Below, piece by piece: positions 6,745 through 14,977 of a stretch of DNA of 44,628 nt (positions within the stretch are counted from its first letter, which is position 1; each line of letters begins with the position of its first letter). The notes beneath the pieces were generated by a model that was not told where the DNA came from, ran no database searches, and saw only the letters and a program-made list of their open reading frames with translations. The translations under genes and the position numbers were made by a program. This DNA comes from Nitrospira sp. (GTDB taxonomy: Bacteria; Nitrospirota; Nitrospiria; Nitrospirales; Nitrospiraceae). The stretch covers positions 1 to 44,628 of the forward strand of contig JARFPM010000014.1 of the NCBI GenBank assembly GCA_030444405.1, given 5' to 3'.

Positions 6745-8754
6745 ATGACTGACTACGGCATACTCGGCAATTTGCTGCTTATTTATACCGTCTCCATCGC
6801 GGTGGTGTTTTTGTTTCACCAATTCCGACTGCCGTCTATCGCCGGGTTTCTCGTCGCCGGGGCGTTGATCGGTCCTCATGGGCTCAATCTGATTTCTGAC
6901 ATCGCGACCGTACAAGTGCTGGCGGAAATCGGCATTGTGCTGCTTCTGTTTACCATCGGTATCGAATTCTCGCTGAGGCAACTGACATCGCTTCGTCAAC
7001 TACTCCTGATTGCCGCTCCGATCCAAGTCGGGGGAGTCATCGCGATCACGTGGCTCGGCGGTACGCTGGCAGGATTACCGACCCCTCAGGCGATCTTCTG
7101 GGGCTTTCTGCTCTCGCTCAGCAGCACGGCTATCGTGTTGAAGGCGTTGGCCGCCAACGGGGACAGCGATTCACCCCACGGGCGAGCCACCATCGGGATC
7201 TTGATCTTCCAGGACTTGGCCGTCGTCCCCATGATCTTGCTGACGCCCATTCTTGCCAGCCACGGCGAAGGGACGCTCACCCCAGTGCTGTTCTCGTTGG
7301 TTAAATCGATGGTGGTGGTCGCATGCATTGTCGCAGCCGCGTGGTATGTAGTTCCGAAATTACTCGAACACATCGTTCGTAGCCGAAGCCGGGAACTCTT
7401 CCTGTTGACCATCATTGTCATGTGCCTCGGCATTGCGTGGTTGACATCTCTCGGCGGACTGTCGCTTGCCTTGGGCGCTTTCATCGCCGGACTCGTGATT
7501 TCCGAGTCGGAGTACAGCCACCAAGCCATCGCCGAAGTGCTGCCCTTTCGCGACAGTTTCAACAGTCTGTTCTTTGTCTCCATCGGCATCCTGATGGATT
7601 GGCGTATCCTGCTGGAATATCCGCTCGTCGTGACCGGTGTGTTACTCATCCTCCTGCTCGTCAAGTTCGTTGCTGGAGTGGGAGCCGTCTTGGCGGTCTC
7701 CGTACCTCCCCGTTCAGCCGTCATGACGGGCATCGCCCTCGCACAGGTAGGCGAGTTCAGTTTTATCCTGGCACAAGTCGGCCTGGAGGATAAGCTCTTG
7801 TCCGGACCGCCATACCAAATCTTTCTCGCGGTCTCGGTCTGTTCGATGATCATCACGCCGTTCATGATGCAGTTATCCCCCCATCTCGCGCGACGCGTTG
7901 AGGCCGTGCAACGCCTTCGCCACTGGTTCCCCGGACAGACGACAGCCCATGTGCTTGAGGCGGAAGGACGGCATTTACGTATCAAGGACCATGTGATTAT
8001 CGTGGGGTATGGGTTGAACGGGCGCAATCTGGCTCGCGTATTGAGTGAGACTGAAGTGCCGCATATCGCCTTAGATCTGGACGGTGACACGGTACGCCGA
8101 GAGGCTGCCCATGGCTTGCCGCTTTACTACGGGGATGCCACAAACCCGAATGTATTGAGGCACGTGAAGATCGAAGACGCACGGGTCCTGGTCGTCGCGA
8201 TTTCCGATCCGTTCATGGCCCGCCGAACAGTGCAGGTGGCCCGAAGTTTGAACCCGGACATTCACATCGTGGTTCGTACCCGCTATTTGCGCGAGCTGGA
8301 GGAATTGCATCAGCTGGGCGCGGACGATGTGGTGCCGGAAGAATTTGAAACGTCGATTGAAATCTTTGCACTCGTACTCCGCACCTACAACATGCCGCAC
8401 GATTTCGTCATGCAAAAGGCGGAACAGGTGCGTCGTGAAGGGTATGCGCTCCTCCGCCGCAGCGAGCTCCCCGAACTGGCTCACCACCTTCGTGGCGGCA
8501 CCCTCGCGGATGTCGAAGTGGAGACCTGCCGAATCGAAGAGGATTCGCCGGTGGCCGGAAAGACGATTGCTCAACTGGCGTTGCGGCCGCGACTCGGAAC
8601 TTCCATCATCGCCTTGACCCGAAGCGGCGTCACGGAATCCAATCCATCAGAGAAAACCAAACTCCTTGCCGGTGACATTGTGGTACTTCTGGGAACGCGC
8701 GATCAGATCAGACGAGCCATGGGGTTTATTGTGGCGAATGAACCCGAAAGCTAG
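6745..8754 (+). CDS. CPA2-type monovalent cation:proton antiporter with TrkA domains (KefB-like)
   Basis: 669 residues of an inner-membrane antiporter. Residues 1-385 form a Na+/H+-exchanger membrane domain of about 12 helices, with FLVAGALIGPHGL, LLLFTIGIEFSLRQL and FQDLAVVPMILL typical of KefB/KefC and CPA2 members. A TrkA-N (RCK) domain starts near 414 (HVIIVGYGLNGRNLARVL, a Rossmann turn binding NAD(H)). A TrkA-C domain closes the protein (about 575-665, ending IVVLLGTRDQIRRAMGF). It probably exchanges K+ or Na+ for H+ under nucleotide control. No KefF/KefG partner is adjacent. Its TAG stop shares the palindrome CTAG with the stop of the convergent gene. Confidence 0.9.
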   Translation: MTDYGILGNLLLIYTVSIAVVFLFHQFRLPSIAGFLVAGALIGPHGLNLISDIATVQVLAEIGIVLLLFTIGIEFSLRQLTSLRQLLLIAAPIQVGGVIAITWLGGTLAGLPTPQAIFWGFLLSLSSTAIVLKALAANGDSDSPHGRATIGILIFQDLAVVPMILLTPILASHGEGTLTPVLFSLVKSMVVVACIVAAAWYVVPKLLEHIVRSRSRELFLLTIIVMCLGIAWLTSLGGLSLALGAFIAGLVISESEYSHQAIAEVLPFRDSFNSLFFVSIGILMDWRILLEYPLVVTGVLLILLLVKFVAGVGAVLAVSVPPRSAVMTGIALAQVGEFSFILAQVGLEDKLLSGPPYQIFLAVSVCSMIITPFMMQLSPHLARRVEAVQRLRHWFPGQTTAHVLEAEGRHLRIKDHVIIVGYGLNGRNLARVLSETEVPHIALDLDGDTVRREAAHGLPLYYGDATNPNVLRHVKIEDARVLVVAISDPFMARRTVQVARSLNPDIHIVVRTRYLRELEELHQLGADDVVPEEFETSIEIFALVLRTYNMPHDFVMQKAEQVRREGYALLRRSELPELAHHLRGGTLADVEVETCRIEEDSPVAGKTIAQLALRPRLGTSIIALTRSGVTESNPSEKTKLLAGDIVVLLGTRDQIRRAMGFIVANEPES

Positions 8755-9410
8755 CGCGCAGTCATGGCTTCATACGCTTCGTCCAACGTGCCGACTTGAA
8801 TGAGTTGAACTCTCTGTCGAGAGGCAACTTCCACCGTGAGAGCCCAGTCCGACGTGAGCGGTTGATCGCGAGATATGACCATCGTTCGGTACTGCGCCTT
8901 CGCAGCGGCCTCAATCTTCACGGGTAGGGCCCCGACCACGTCAATGCGACCATCCGGTATGATTTGGCCGGAGAGGGCGACATCCGACCTGATGGTGTCT
9001 CCACGGTGGGCTGCCATGATTGCAACTGCAACAGCAGCGCTGGCACTCATGCCGTCGGTCAGAGACGTCATCGAGCGGTTTTTGATCGTGATTAACCAAT
9101 CATGACCGCTATCACCCACAGCTCGGGTCACGGCGTGAACAGCTCGACGGACGCCCTCCTTCCATTCTTCCCCGACGAGGGACCCTCCACCCAGGTTGAC
9201 CTCATTAAACTGAACGGTAGGACCGTCCTGCGTGGCAACATGATCGAACTGGACCAAGACGTAATTGACGACACCGGAAAACCCCTCACTCTGCACACCC
9301 AGAGCCGGCACAGAGACGATGTTGGAGCCGCCAGCATACGCCGATGTCGCGGGTATGACTGCTAGCATCAATAGAAAGACCAGCTGAGAGAGCCTGGCTA
9401 GCTTCGCCAC
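8751..9410 (-). CDS. Secreted Lon-type (S16) protease domain protein
   Basis: 219 residues. A GTG start gives a signal peptide (MAKLARLSQLVFLLMLAV, then PATSAYA-G). There is no ATPase module; the rest is an S16 proteolytic domain. Ser122 lies in DGMSASAAVA, where Lon has DGPSAG, and Lys165 in VGALPVKIEAA. Their separation of 43 residues equals that of the Lon Ser-Lys dyad in E. coli (679 and 722). ALSGQIIPDGRIDVVG is the conserved strand between them. It should therefore be an exported peptidase or, like other stand-alone S16 domains, a self-processing protein. It overlaps the end of the Rieske gene by 13 bases on the same strand, suggesting co-transcription. Confidence 0.8.
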   Translation of the reverse strand: MAKLARLSQLVFLLMLAVIPATSAYAGGSNIVSVPALGVQSEGFSGVVNYVLVQFDHVATQDGPTVQFNEVNLGGGSLVGEEWKEGVRRAVHAVTRAVGDSGHDWLITIKNRSMTSLTDGMSASAAVAVAIMAAHRGDTIRSDVALSGQIIPDGRIDVVGALPVKIEAAAKAQYRTMVISRDQPLTSDWALTVEVASRQRVQLIQVGTLDEAYEAMTAR

Positions 9411-10478
9411 CGGAGCGTCACTCGTTCTGTGAGCGGGTGGTTAAAGGGGCGCCCTGTCTGAACTGACTCGAGATGGGCCGCCTTCAGTTTGTCGTACCAT
9501 TTGGCCGGCATGTCGGCGTCACCGAGAAACATCGACGAGGGCTTGTGACGAAGACCCACCGCCAGGTGCTTCGTCGCCCGTTCATCCTGGCCGAAAAACA
9601 TTCTTGTCAGGGTACGAAAAATCAAATTGCCGAACGGAAACCAATGCAGGCCATGCCAATAGGCAGAAAAGCGATGCGCCATTCCATATCGGTCACGGGT
9701 GTGGCCATCAACCGGTTGGCGAGCCAAGCCCGCCCGCATTGCATGAGTTCCACCCGTTGATTCGGCAGGAAAAAGTCGATCGTGGTGGTCAACGGCCCCC
9801 ATAGATCCGTTCCATCCAATGAAACGGCCCGCTGTTCTTCGGTGGCCGGTGGGCGGTCATCCGGAAACCATTCGGGATCGGTTCAAAGATTTTCGTCTTC
9901 TCATGCGTACGCGCATCACTGCGCCACCAAGAGTGAACGTACGAGGCATGGACTGGATCAATGAGACCGATGATGCCATCGTCGGGGGTGCAGGTATAGA
10001 TCAATGAGATATGGGACGATTGCCGAGGCTCCGATGGAAGCGGCATGCGCGGCACTGGGGGCAACGGATCGATGTTCCCTCGTTCATCGGCTAGATACAG
10101 CCAGATCATGCCGTCTGTTTCTTCGGCCGGATACGTGGTGACGCCGATCTTGTCGGTTTCAAGACTCCCCTCTTCGGGGAGTGCAGGGATACGCCGACAG
10201 CGCCCTTTCAAGTCGAATTGCCAACCATGATACGGACATTCAACTCGTTCGCCATCGAATCTGCCGAACGACATCGGCATACCACGGTGCGGACAGAGAT
10301 CGCGCATCGCCGCGAGGCCACCGGCTCGATCACGACAGAGGAGGATCGGCAGACCCAACATCTGCAATCTCTTCATCGTGCTCGGGCGCAGGGTATGGCT
10401 GGGTACGGCTGGGCACCAGAAGCCAAAGAGTGGAGCGCTTCTGGAAGATATGATTTCGGGTGAAGGCTGTTGGGTCAT
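9398..10478 (-). pseudogene. Rieske (2Fe-2S) non-heme iron oxygenase, two frameshifts
   Basis: The first 226 residues hold a Rieske centre (C62-x-H64, C81-x2-H84 in DLCPHRG and CPYHGW) and the mononuclear iron triad region LIDPVHASYVHSWW (Asp, His, His). The frame then breaks twice. At the C run 9796-9800 one extra base would join IYGG to PLTTTIDFFLPNQRVEL; at the A run 9667-9670 one extra base would join MEWRIAF to SAYWHGLHWFPFGN. The repaired product is about 360 residues, the normal size of pheophorbide-a-oxygenase/vanillate-demethylase type enzymes, and ends at the TAG 9398-9400. As written, only a truncated N-terminal protein (stop at 9789) would be made. Sequencing error is a real alternative to decay. 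Confidence 0.85.
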
Positions 10479-10656
10479 TGCAGAGCACAGAGTTCACACT
10501 CTGCGCATCATACAGTGAGTTTCGACTATAATGAGGGTACGGAGATAGGTCAAACAACGCGCAGGGAAGCGCGGTTACCCGATTCCTTGACACCCCGAAG
10601 GATCACATATTATTCTGTTCAGGTGTAGAAATTTGAGAGTGTCATGAGGTGAAATC

Positions 10657-11187
10657 ATGATAGCCACACAAATAGAGCCGACGACCACGTTGGCACAACT
10701 GCAAGAATCCAAGCCTGAGAGAGTCACGATCGTGTTGCTGAGCGGTGATCTCGATCGGGCGATGGCGGCTTTTATCATCGCCACGGGCGCCGCTGCGATG
10801 GGTATGCATGTGACCATGTTTTTTACGTTTTGGGGATTGAATACCATTCGGAGGCGAGGGGCAACGAGTTCAGCCAAAGATTGGCTTCGACGGATGTTTG
10901 GGCTGCTCAACAAAGGCGGCGCCGATACGCTTCCGTTGTCGCGATTCCACTTCGGCGGGTTGGGGACGAAGATGATGCAGAAGGTCATGAAGCAAAACCG
11001 GATGCCGGGTGTGCCTGAGTTGATGCAAACGGCTCTCGATCTGGGCGTGCGGTTCATCGCCTGCACGACGACGATGGGTCTCATGGGTATTACCAAAGAC
11101 ACGTTGATCGACGGCATCGATCAGTTCGCCGGCGTGACCACGTATTTGGCGGAAGCCAGACAGGGCAGTGTCAACCTATTCATTTGA
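10657..11187 (+). CDS. DsrE2-like peroxiredoxin/sulfur-carrier family protein
   Basis: 176 residues of the DsrE/DsrF/DrsH-like family, long DsrE2 subtype. The N-terminal strand VTIVLLSGDLDRAMAAFIIA and GAAAMGMHVTMFFTFWGL are the family pattern, followed by the mid-segment with LPLSRFHFGG and the end strand RFIACTTTMGLMGI, whose cysteine is the usual sulfur-carrying position. It ends in VNLFI. In sulfur oxidisers DsrE2 passes persulfide together with TusA and rhodanese; here TusA follows by 28 bases. No rhodanese or Hdr-like genes are in the window. It probably acts as a membrane-associated or cytosolic sulfur carrier. A TATAAT at 10527-10532 lies upstream without a clear -35. Confidence 0.85.
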   Translation: MIATQIEPTTTLAQLQESKPERVTIVLLSGDLDRAMAAFIIATGAAAMGMHVTMFFTFWGLNTIRRRGATSSAKDWLRRMFGLLNKGGADTLPLSRFHFGGLGTKMMQKVMKQNRMPGVPELMQTALDLGVRFIACTTTMGLMGITKDTLIDGIDQFAGVTTYLAEARQGSVNLFI

Positions 11188-11215
11188 ACCGTTCCACTGA
11201 AGCGAGGGTGTGTTC

Positions 11216-11461
11216 ATGATCCAGGCCGATGTCAAACTCGACACCTTGGGGTATTTTTGTCCAATGCCGATTATTCTCACGTCCAAGAAGATCAAAGAAT
11301 TGGCATTGGGACAGGTGCTGGAAGTCGTCTCCGATGATGAGGGCATCAAAAAAGACATGCCGGCTTGGTGTGAAACCACAGGCCATCAAATGATGGGCTT
11401 GGAAGAGGAACAAGCAAAGTCGGGCCGCATCTATAAGGCCTTTGTTAAGAAGGCGAAATAG
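11216..11461 (+). CDS. TusA-family sulfurtransferase
   Basis: 81 residues, start at the ATG 11216 after GCGAGGG (a GTG two codons upstream is less likely). The TusA signature LDTLGYFCPMPIILTSKKIK has the active Cys15 in the CPxP motif; LEVVSDDEGIKKDMPAWCE is the second half of the fold. The small two-layer protein takes persulfide on its cysteine and hands it on, here most likely to or from the DsrE2 encoded just upstream. A strong terminator follows, so DsrE2-TusA is a complete two-gene unit. Confidence 0.92.
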   Translation: MIQADVKLDTLGYFCPMPIILTSKKIKELALGQVLEVVSDDEGIKKDMPAWCETTGHQMMGLEEEQAKSGRIYKAFVKKAK

Positions 11462-11494
11462 CCAGCCCCCTGTCAGAGAGATGGTTAAGCCAGA

Positions 11495-11529
11495 AGCCGG
11501 AGGACCGATCATCGGTCCTCCGGCTTTTT
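11495..11529 (+). terminator. Rho-independent terminator after TusA
   Basis: Perfect 15-base arms AGCCGGAGGACCGAT and ATCGGTCCTCCGGCT around one central base, followed by TTTTT. It stops the DsrE2-TusA transcript and separates it from the formiminotransferase gene, whose ATG is at 11553. Confidence 0.9.
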
Positions 11530-11552
11530 CTGTTGAGCGTGGAGGGGCGCCT

Positions 11553-13019
11553 ATGGATCGACTCGTCGAGTGTGTCCCCAACTTCAGTGAAGGCCGGGAT
11601 CACGGAACTGTTCACGCCTTGATCGATGCCGTGACTTCGACAGCCGGCGTGGCGTTGCTAGACCACTCGATGGATGCGGACCACCACCGGTCCGTGCTGA
11701 CGTTCTGTGGGGCACCGAACGCGATCGTTGAAGCCGCTTTTCGCGCCGTCCGGATCGCGGCTAGACTCATCGACTTGCGTACACACGTTGGAGTACACCC
11801 CCGCATAGGAGCGACGGATGTTGTGCCGTTTATCCCGATCAGGGGTACGACAATGCAAGACTGCGTCCAGCTTGCCAGGCAGCTAGGAGAACGAGTGGGG
11901 CGTGAACTGGGGATCCCCGTTTTCTTGTACGAACGTGCCGCAGGTCATGCCGATCACGTTCCACTAGAGGCGGTCCGACGTGGAGGGCTCGACGGCTTGG
12001 CTTTCCGGATGGAGTCAGACCCTGATTGGATTCCCGACTTTGGTCCCCCTCGATTGCACGAAAGCGCAGGAGCGATCGCGATCGGCGCCCGGCCTCCACT
12101 GATCGCCTACAACGTGAACCTTTGCTCGACGGAACTTGACCAGGCCCGATCCATCGCCCGGGCTGTCCGCCATTCAAGCGGCGGGTTGCCCTCTGTGAAA
12201 GCGATCGGGGTAGCCCTATCCAGCCGCGGCATGGTGCAGGTCGCAATGAATTTGACCGACTACGTGGTAACGCCCGTTCTGACCGCGTTTCAGCGGGTTA
12301 AGGCTGAAGCCACAAAGCGCGGAATAGAGGTGGCGGGAAGCGAACTGGTCGGATTAGTTCCGCAATCGGCATTGGGGCAAGCTGCAGCGGAGTCGCTGCA
12401 GCTCGATCGATTCGATTCACGCCAGATCCTCGAAACAAGAATCGCCGAAGCGATGCTCCGCAAGAACGAACCGGCCCACAGCCTATCAGATTTCCTGGCG
12501 GCGGTTGCTGACGCCAAACCGACACCGGCCGGTGGCAGCGTGGCGGCATTCGTAGGTGCCTTGGCGGCTTCCTTGGGAGTCATGGGGGCACGTCTTGGTG
12601 GGCAACCGGACAGAGAACAGCGTCTACTGGAGTTGAGCCGGCGGCTTCATCGGTTGGTTCAAGCAGACACAGAGGTCTACAACGCGCTGATGGACGCCTA
12701 TAAAATGCCCAAAGAACATCCTGATCGCATTCAGGCTATTTCAACTGCACTCCAGCGGGCTACGGAGGTGCCGCTAGAAATCATGGAGCTTTCCTGCGAG
12801 GTTGCGCGGTACCTCCATACGTTGCGCGAGGGAACGAAGCCGACCATCCAATCAGATCTCACAGTGGGTCTGACCATAGCCATCGCAGCGGCTCAAGCAG
12901 GCCTTATTACGGTCCAGACAAATATAAATGCACAACGAAATCAGCATCTTATAGAGACCATGCAACTCAGAATTGCAAAGGCCGCGGAAAGCCTTGAGGA
13001 ACTCAAAATGTTGTGTTAG
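11553..13019 (+). CDS. ftcD: Bifunctional glutamate formiminotransferase / formimino-THF cyclodeaminase
   Basis: 488 residues, start at ATG 11553 after GGAGGGG. Residues 1 to about 300 are formiminotransferase (LVECVPNFSEGRD start; THVGVHPRIGATDVVPF with the catalytic His; ALGVALSSRG-type region seen as AIGVALSSRGMVQVAMN). From about 310 the cyclodeaminase domain follows (SLSDFLAAVADAKPTPAGGS and TIQSDLTVGLTIAIAAA). The protein moves formimino or formyl groups between glutamate and tetrahydrofolate and deaminates the product. The fusion is standard in animals and occurs in some bacteria; no histidine-degradation genes are adjacent, so it may serve folate one-carbon balance. The terminator just upstream gives it its own unit. 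Confidence 0.88.
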   Translation: MDRLVECVPNFSEGRDHGTVHALIDAVTSTAGVALLDHSMDADHHRSVLTFCGAPNAIVEAAFRAVRIAARLIDLRTHVGVHPRIGATDVVPFIPIRGTTMQDCVQLARQLGERVGRELGIPVFLYERAAGHADHVPLEAVRRGGLDGLAFRMESDPDWIPDFGPPRLHESAGAIAIGARPPLIAYNVNLCSTELDQARSIARAVRHSSGGLPSVKAIGVALSSRGMVQVAMNLTDYVVTPVLTAFQRVKAEATKRGIEVAGSELVGLVPQSALGQAAAESLQLDRFDSRQILETRIAEAMLRKNEPAHSLSDFLAAVADAKPTPAGGSVAAFVGALAASLGVMGARLGGQPDREQRLLELSRRLHRLVQADTEVYNALMDAYKMPKEHPDRIQAISTALQRATEVPLEIMELSCEVARYLHTLREGTKPTIQSDLTVGLTIAIAAAQAGLITVQTNINAQRNQHLIETMQLRIAKAAESLEELKMLC

Positions 13020-13091
13020 ACTCCGGCGCCGAATTATTGAAAACCGTAAGCAGCAGGCTCACTTGGCCTGAGAAAGTCGAAAATCAACCGG

Positions 13092-13286
13092 ATGGAAATC
13101 AAGGTCTTCAACAACAACGTTGAAAAAGCTCTGAAGGTTGCCAAGAAGAAGCTCGCAGGAGAAGGTCTGTTCCGTGAGCTGAAACGCCGCCGTTTCTACG
13201 AGAAGCCTAGCGTGAGAAAGAAGGCGAAGCAACGCGAAGCTCAACGGCGTCGTCAGAAGTGGTTGTCAAAACGGAAGCCTGATTAG
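13092..13286 (+). CDS. rpsU: 30S ribosomal protein S21
   Basis: 64 residues, strongly basic, with the S21 signature: MEIKVFNNNVEKALKVAKKK, then FRELKRRRFYEKPSVRKKAK and a basic tail. S21 binds near the anti-Shine-Dalgarno end of 16S rRNA in the small subunit. It stands alone here, between ftcD and nth, not in the rpsU-dnaG-rpoD block known from enterobacteria. Confidence 0.95.
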   Translation: MEIKVFNNNVEKALKVAKKKLAGEGLFRELKRRRFYEKPSVRKKAKQREAQRRRQKWLSKRKPD

Positions 13287-13347
13287 ACGCACCGTCAGGA
13301 GTCTTCCGCCGTCTCACTAATTCCCTCCCTGTTCGTGACGTCTCTCC

Positions 13348-14007
13348 ATGCGTCAGGAGCAAATCCACGCCGTCCTCCGCATCGTCAAGCGGGAGATTCG
13401 CCGTTGGCAAGAGCCGGTGGTTGGGGTCGTCGCCAAGGAATCGGACCGCGATCCCTTTCTCATCCTCATTTCCACGCTCCTCAGTTTGCGAACCAAAGAT
13501 AGGACAACAAGGGAAGCGGGCGACCGGCTCTTTGCCATGGCTCGCACACCGGCAACCATGTTGAAGCTGCCGCTGAAGAAGCTTGCACGGGTGATTTACC
13601 CGGTCGGGTTTTACCGGACGAAGGCCAAAGCAATTCACCAAATCTGCCGCCGGCTGATCGATGAGTATGGCGGGGTGGTACCGGACTCGATCGAAGAACT
13701 GATCACGTTACCTGGGGTCGGACGCAAAACCGCGAACCTGGTTGTGACTATTGGATATGGCAAGCCCGGAATCTGTGTCGATATTCATGTTCACCGGATC
13801 AGCAATCGATGGGGCTATATCAAAACGAAGACACCGGAAGAATCTGAACAGGCCCTTCGGCGCACACTACCGAAGCAATACTGGATCATCTACAACGATC
13901 TCCTCGTCCCCTATGGGCAGAACTTGTGCCTTCCGGTCTCGCCGTTGTGCAGCCTATGCAAATTGACCGATTTGTGCGAGCGAGTGGGAGTCACGAGGTC
14001 GCGCTAG
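13348..14007 (+). CDS. nth: Endonuclease III (DNA glycosylase/AP lyase)
   Basis: 219 residues of the HhH-GPD family. LPGVGRKTANLV is the helix-hairpin-helix with catalytic Lys127; CVDIHVHRISNR holds Asp145. The 18-residue spacing equals that of E. coli Nth (120 and 138). Four cysteines in C-x6-C-x2-C-x5-C near the end (CLPVSPLCSLCKLTDLC) bind the [4Fe-4S] cluster. It removes oxidised pyrimidines in base-excision repair. It is 61 bases after rpsU, probably in the same transcript. Confidence 0.95.
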   Translation: MRQEQIHAVLRIVKREIRRWQEPVVGVVAKESDRDPFLILISTLLSLRTKDRTTREAGDRLFAMARTPATMLKLPLKKLARVIYPVGFYRTKAKAIHQICRRLIDEYGGVVPDSIEELITLPGVGRKTANLVVTIGYGKPGICVDIHVHRISNRWGYIKTKTPEESEQALRRTLPKQYWIIYNDLLVPYGQNLCLPVSPLCSLCKLTDLCERVGVTRSR

Positions 14008-14024
14008 TGTCGTGTCGAAGAAGT

Positions 14025-14150
14025 CCGTTCGTGGTGAGCCCTTCGATCAACTCAGGACAGGCCTGTCGACCCAGGCGGTGAGCTACATCGAATCGCATGA
14101 ACGAAACTGCCTGAAATCACACGCCCTTCGAGAAGCTCAGGGCGAACGGG
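14025..14150. repeat. Pair of inverted dispersed repeats
   Basis: Copies start CCGTTCGTGGTGAGCCCTTC at 14025 and, inverted, CGCCCTTCGAGAAGCTCAGG at 14122-14141 running to GCGAACGGG. The same motif family (CGTTCG-x3-TGAGC-x2-GTCGAAG) occurs inside the element at 24677-24812. It lies between convergent nth and DsrE, so it may act as a bidirectional terminator or be a scattered palindromic element. Confidence 0.65.
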
Positions 14151-14192
14151 TTCTCACTGGAGAAACGATTCACGAGTAACGCCGAACACAAT

Positions 14193-14612
14193 TCAGATAA
14201 ATAGCTTCGTTTCCGCATCGGCAGTCAGCGAAAGAATGGCGGGCAGGCCCAACACTTCATCGACGTTCCGTTCGACCGCGGAACTGTCTACCCCCATATA
14301 TTCCAACCCGGCGCTGCAGGCGATCAGCCGCAGCTTTCCGACATGCTTGGCATCTTGGAACATCTCCGAAATCTTCGGCACCTTTTTCTCTTTAAGCAGC
14401 CTGGTGACTTCCCCAGCCGACTCGGCATATTCCGGCGGGAAATCGATCTGATCGATCTTCCCTTCCGCGAGTTTTTTGATCGTCCAGAACAACAAGACAA
14501 TAATCACGTCTTTGCCCATCGCCGCAGCCGTCATGCCGAGGGTCGCGACCTGGTGCAGCTTATCGTACGTGGCGTTGTGGGCAAAAATAACGAACTTCGG
14601 TTTACTCGACAT
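14193..14612 (-). CDS. DsrE-family protein (short type)
   Basis: 139 residues, ATG at 14612 chosen over a GTG two codons earlier because of AGAAGAAGTGAAG before it. Pattern: KFVIFAHNATYDKLHQVATL, AAMGKDVIIVLLFWTIKKL, then LRLIACSAGLEYMGV with the usual sulfur-carrier cysteine, ending ETKLFI. It shares the fold of the DsrE2 at 10657 but lacks the inserted middle. It is the last gene of a three-gene unit with two tiny proteins upstream, spaced by 2 and 3 bases, so translation is likely coupled. Role: sulfur transfer or DsrE-like binding; partner unknown. Confidence 0.85.
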   Translation of the reverse strand: MSSKPKFVIFAHNATYDKLHQVATLGMTAAAMGKDVIIVLLFWTIKKLAEGKIDQIDFPPEYAESAGEVTRLLKEKKVPKISEMFQDAKHVGKLRLIACSAGLEYMGVDSSAVERNVDEVLGLPAILSLTADAETKLFI

Positions 14613-14614
14613 CT

Positions 14615-14788
14615 TCACTTCTTCTGCGCGCGGGCTTTCACGCTGTTCACGTAGTCCGTGATCGCAGCCTCGACTTCCTGGGGTGTCATCGGTCGATCAT
14701 TCGTTTCGCTTTCCTCGACGACATACCGGTCATGATCTTTTTCTTGCTTGAGAATGACTGCGTTTTCAGGAGTTACGTCGATCAGCAT
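14615..14788 (-). CDS. Small conserved-looking protein upstream of DsrE (57 aa)
   Basis: An ATG at 14786-14788 opens a 57-codon frame ending TGA two bases before the DsrE start. The product begins MLIDVTPENAVILKQEKDHD, is acidic in the middle (VVEESETNDR) and ends with a helix and basic tail (NSVKARAQKK). I recognise no family. Its support is positional: tight packing between two frames on the same strand and protein-like composition. No cysteine, so it is not itself a sulfur carrier. Confidence 0.65.
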   Translation of the reverse strand: MLIDVTPENAVILKQEKDHDRYVVEESETNDRPMTPQEVEAAITDYVNSVKARAQKK

Positions 14789-14791
14789 GAA

Positions 14792-14977
14792 CTATTCTTT
14801 AGCCCCTTGTGAAATCACGACCTGCTTGCCTGCGCCCTTTCTGGTGATCTCAATTTGCAGATCCTCGGCAGCATCGGTATACACGTGTGCCTTGGAGACC
14901 AGAGAAAGGTCCCAGGCCGCCGACATCACGATGGAAAGGAGCCATACGACCTCCGAATACGGCTTGTACTGATTCAT
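14792..14977 (-). CDS. Small hypothetical protein, first gene of the DsrE unit (61 aa)
   Basis: ATG at 14977 preceded by GGAGCC at normal distance. The product starts MNQYKPYSEVVWLLSIVMSA, a possible short membrane-facing helix, followed by SLVSKAHVYTDAAEDLQIEI, which reads like a small beta domain. Stop TAG lies three bases before the next ATG. I do not recognise the family; no cysteine. Confidence 0.6.
   Translation of the reverse strand: MNQYKPYSEVVWLLSIVMSAAWDLSLVSKAHVYTDAAEDLQIEITRKGAGKQVVISQGAKE

Noticed and set aside
7086-8090. 334-codon minus-strand frame
   Set aside because: Antisense to the antiporter; low-complexity composition rich in Arg, Ser and Thr, typical of a shadow frame.
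10527-10532. TATAAT before DsrE2 as a promoter
   Set aside because: No -35 hexamer at 16-18 bases; a lone -10 is expected by chance in AT-richer gaps. The same holds for 6657-6662.
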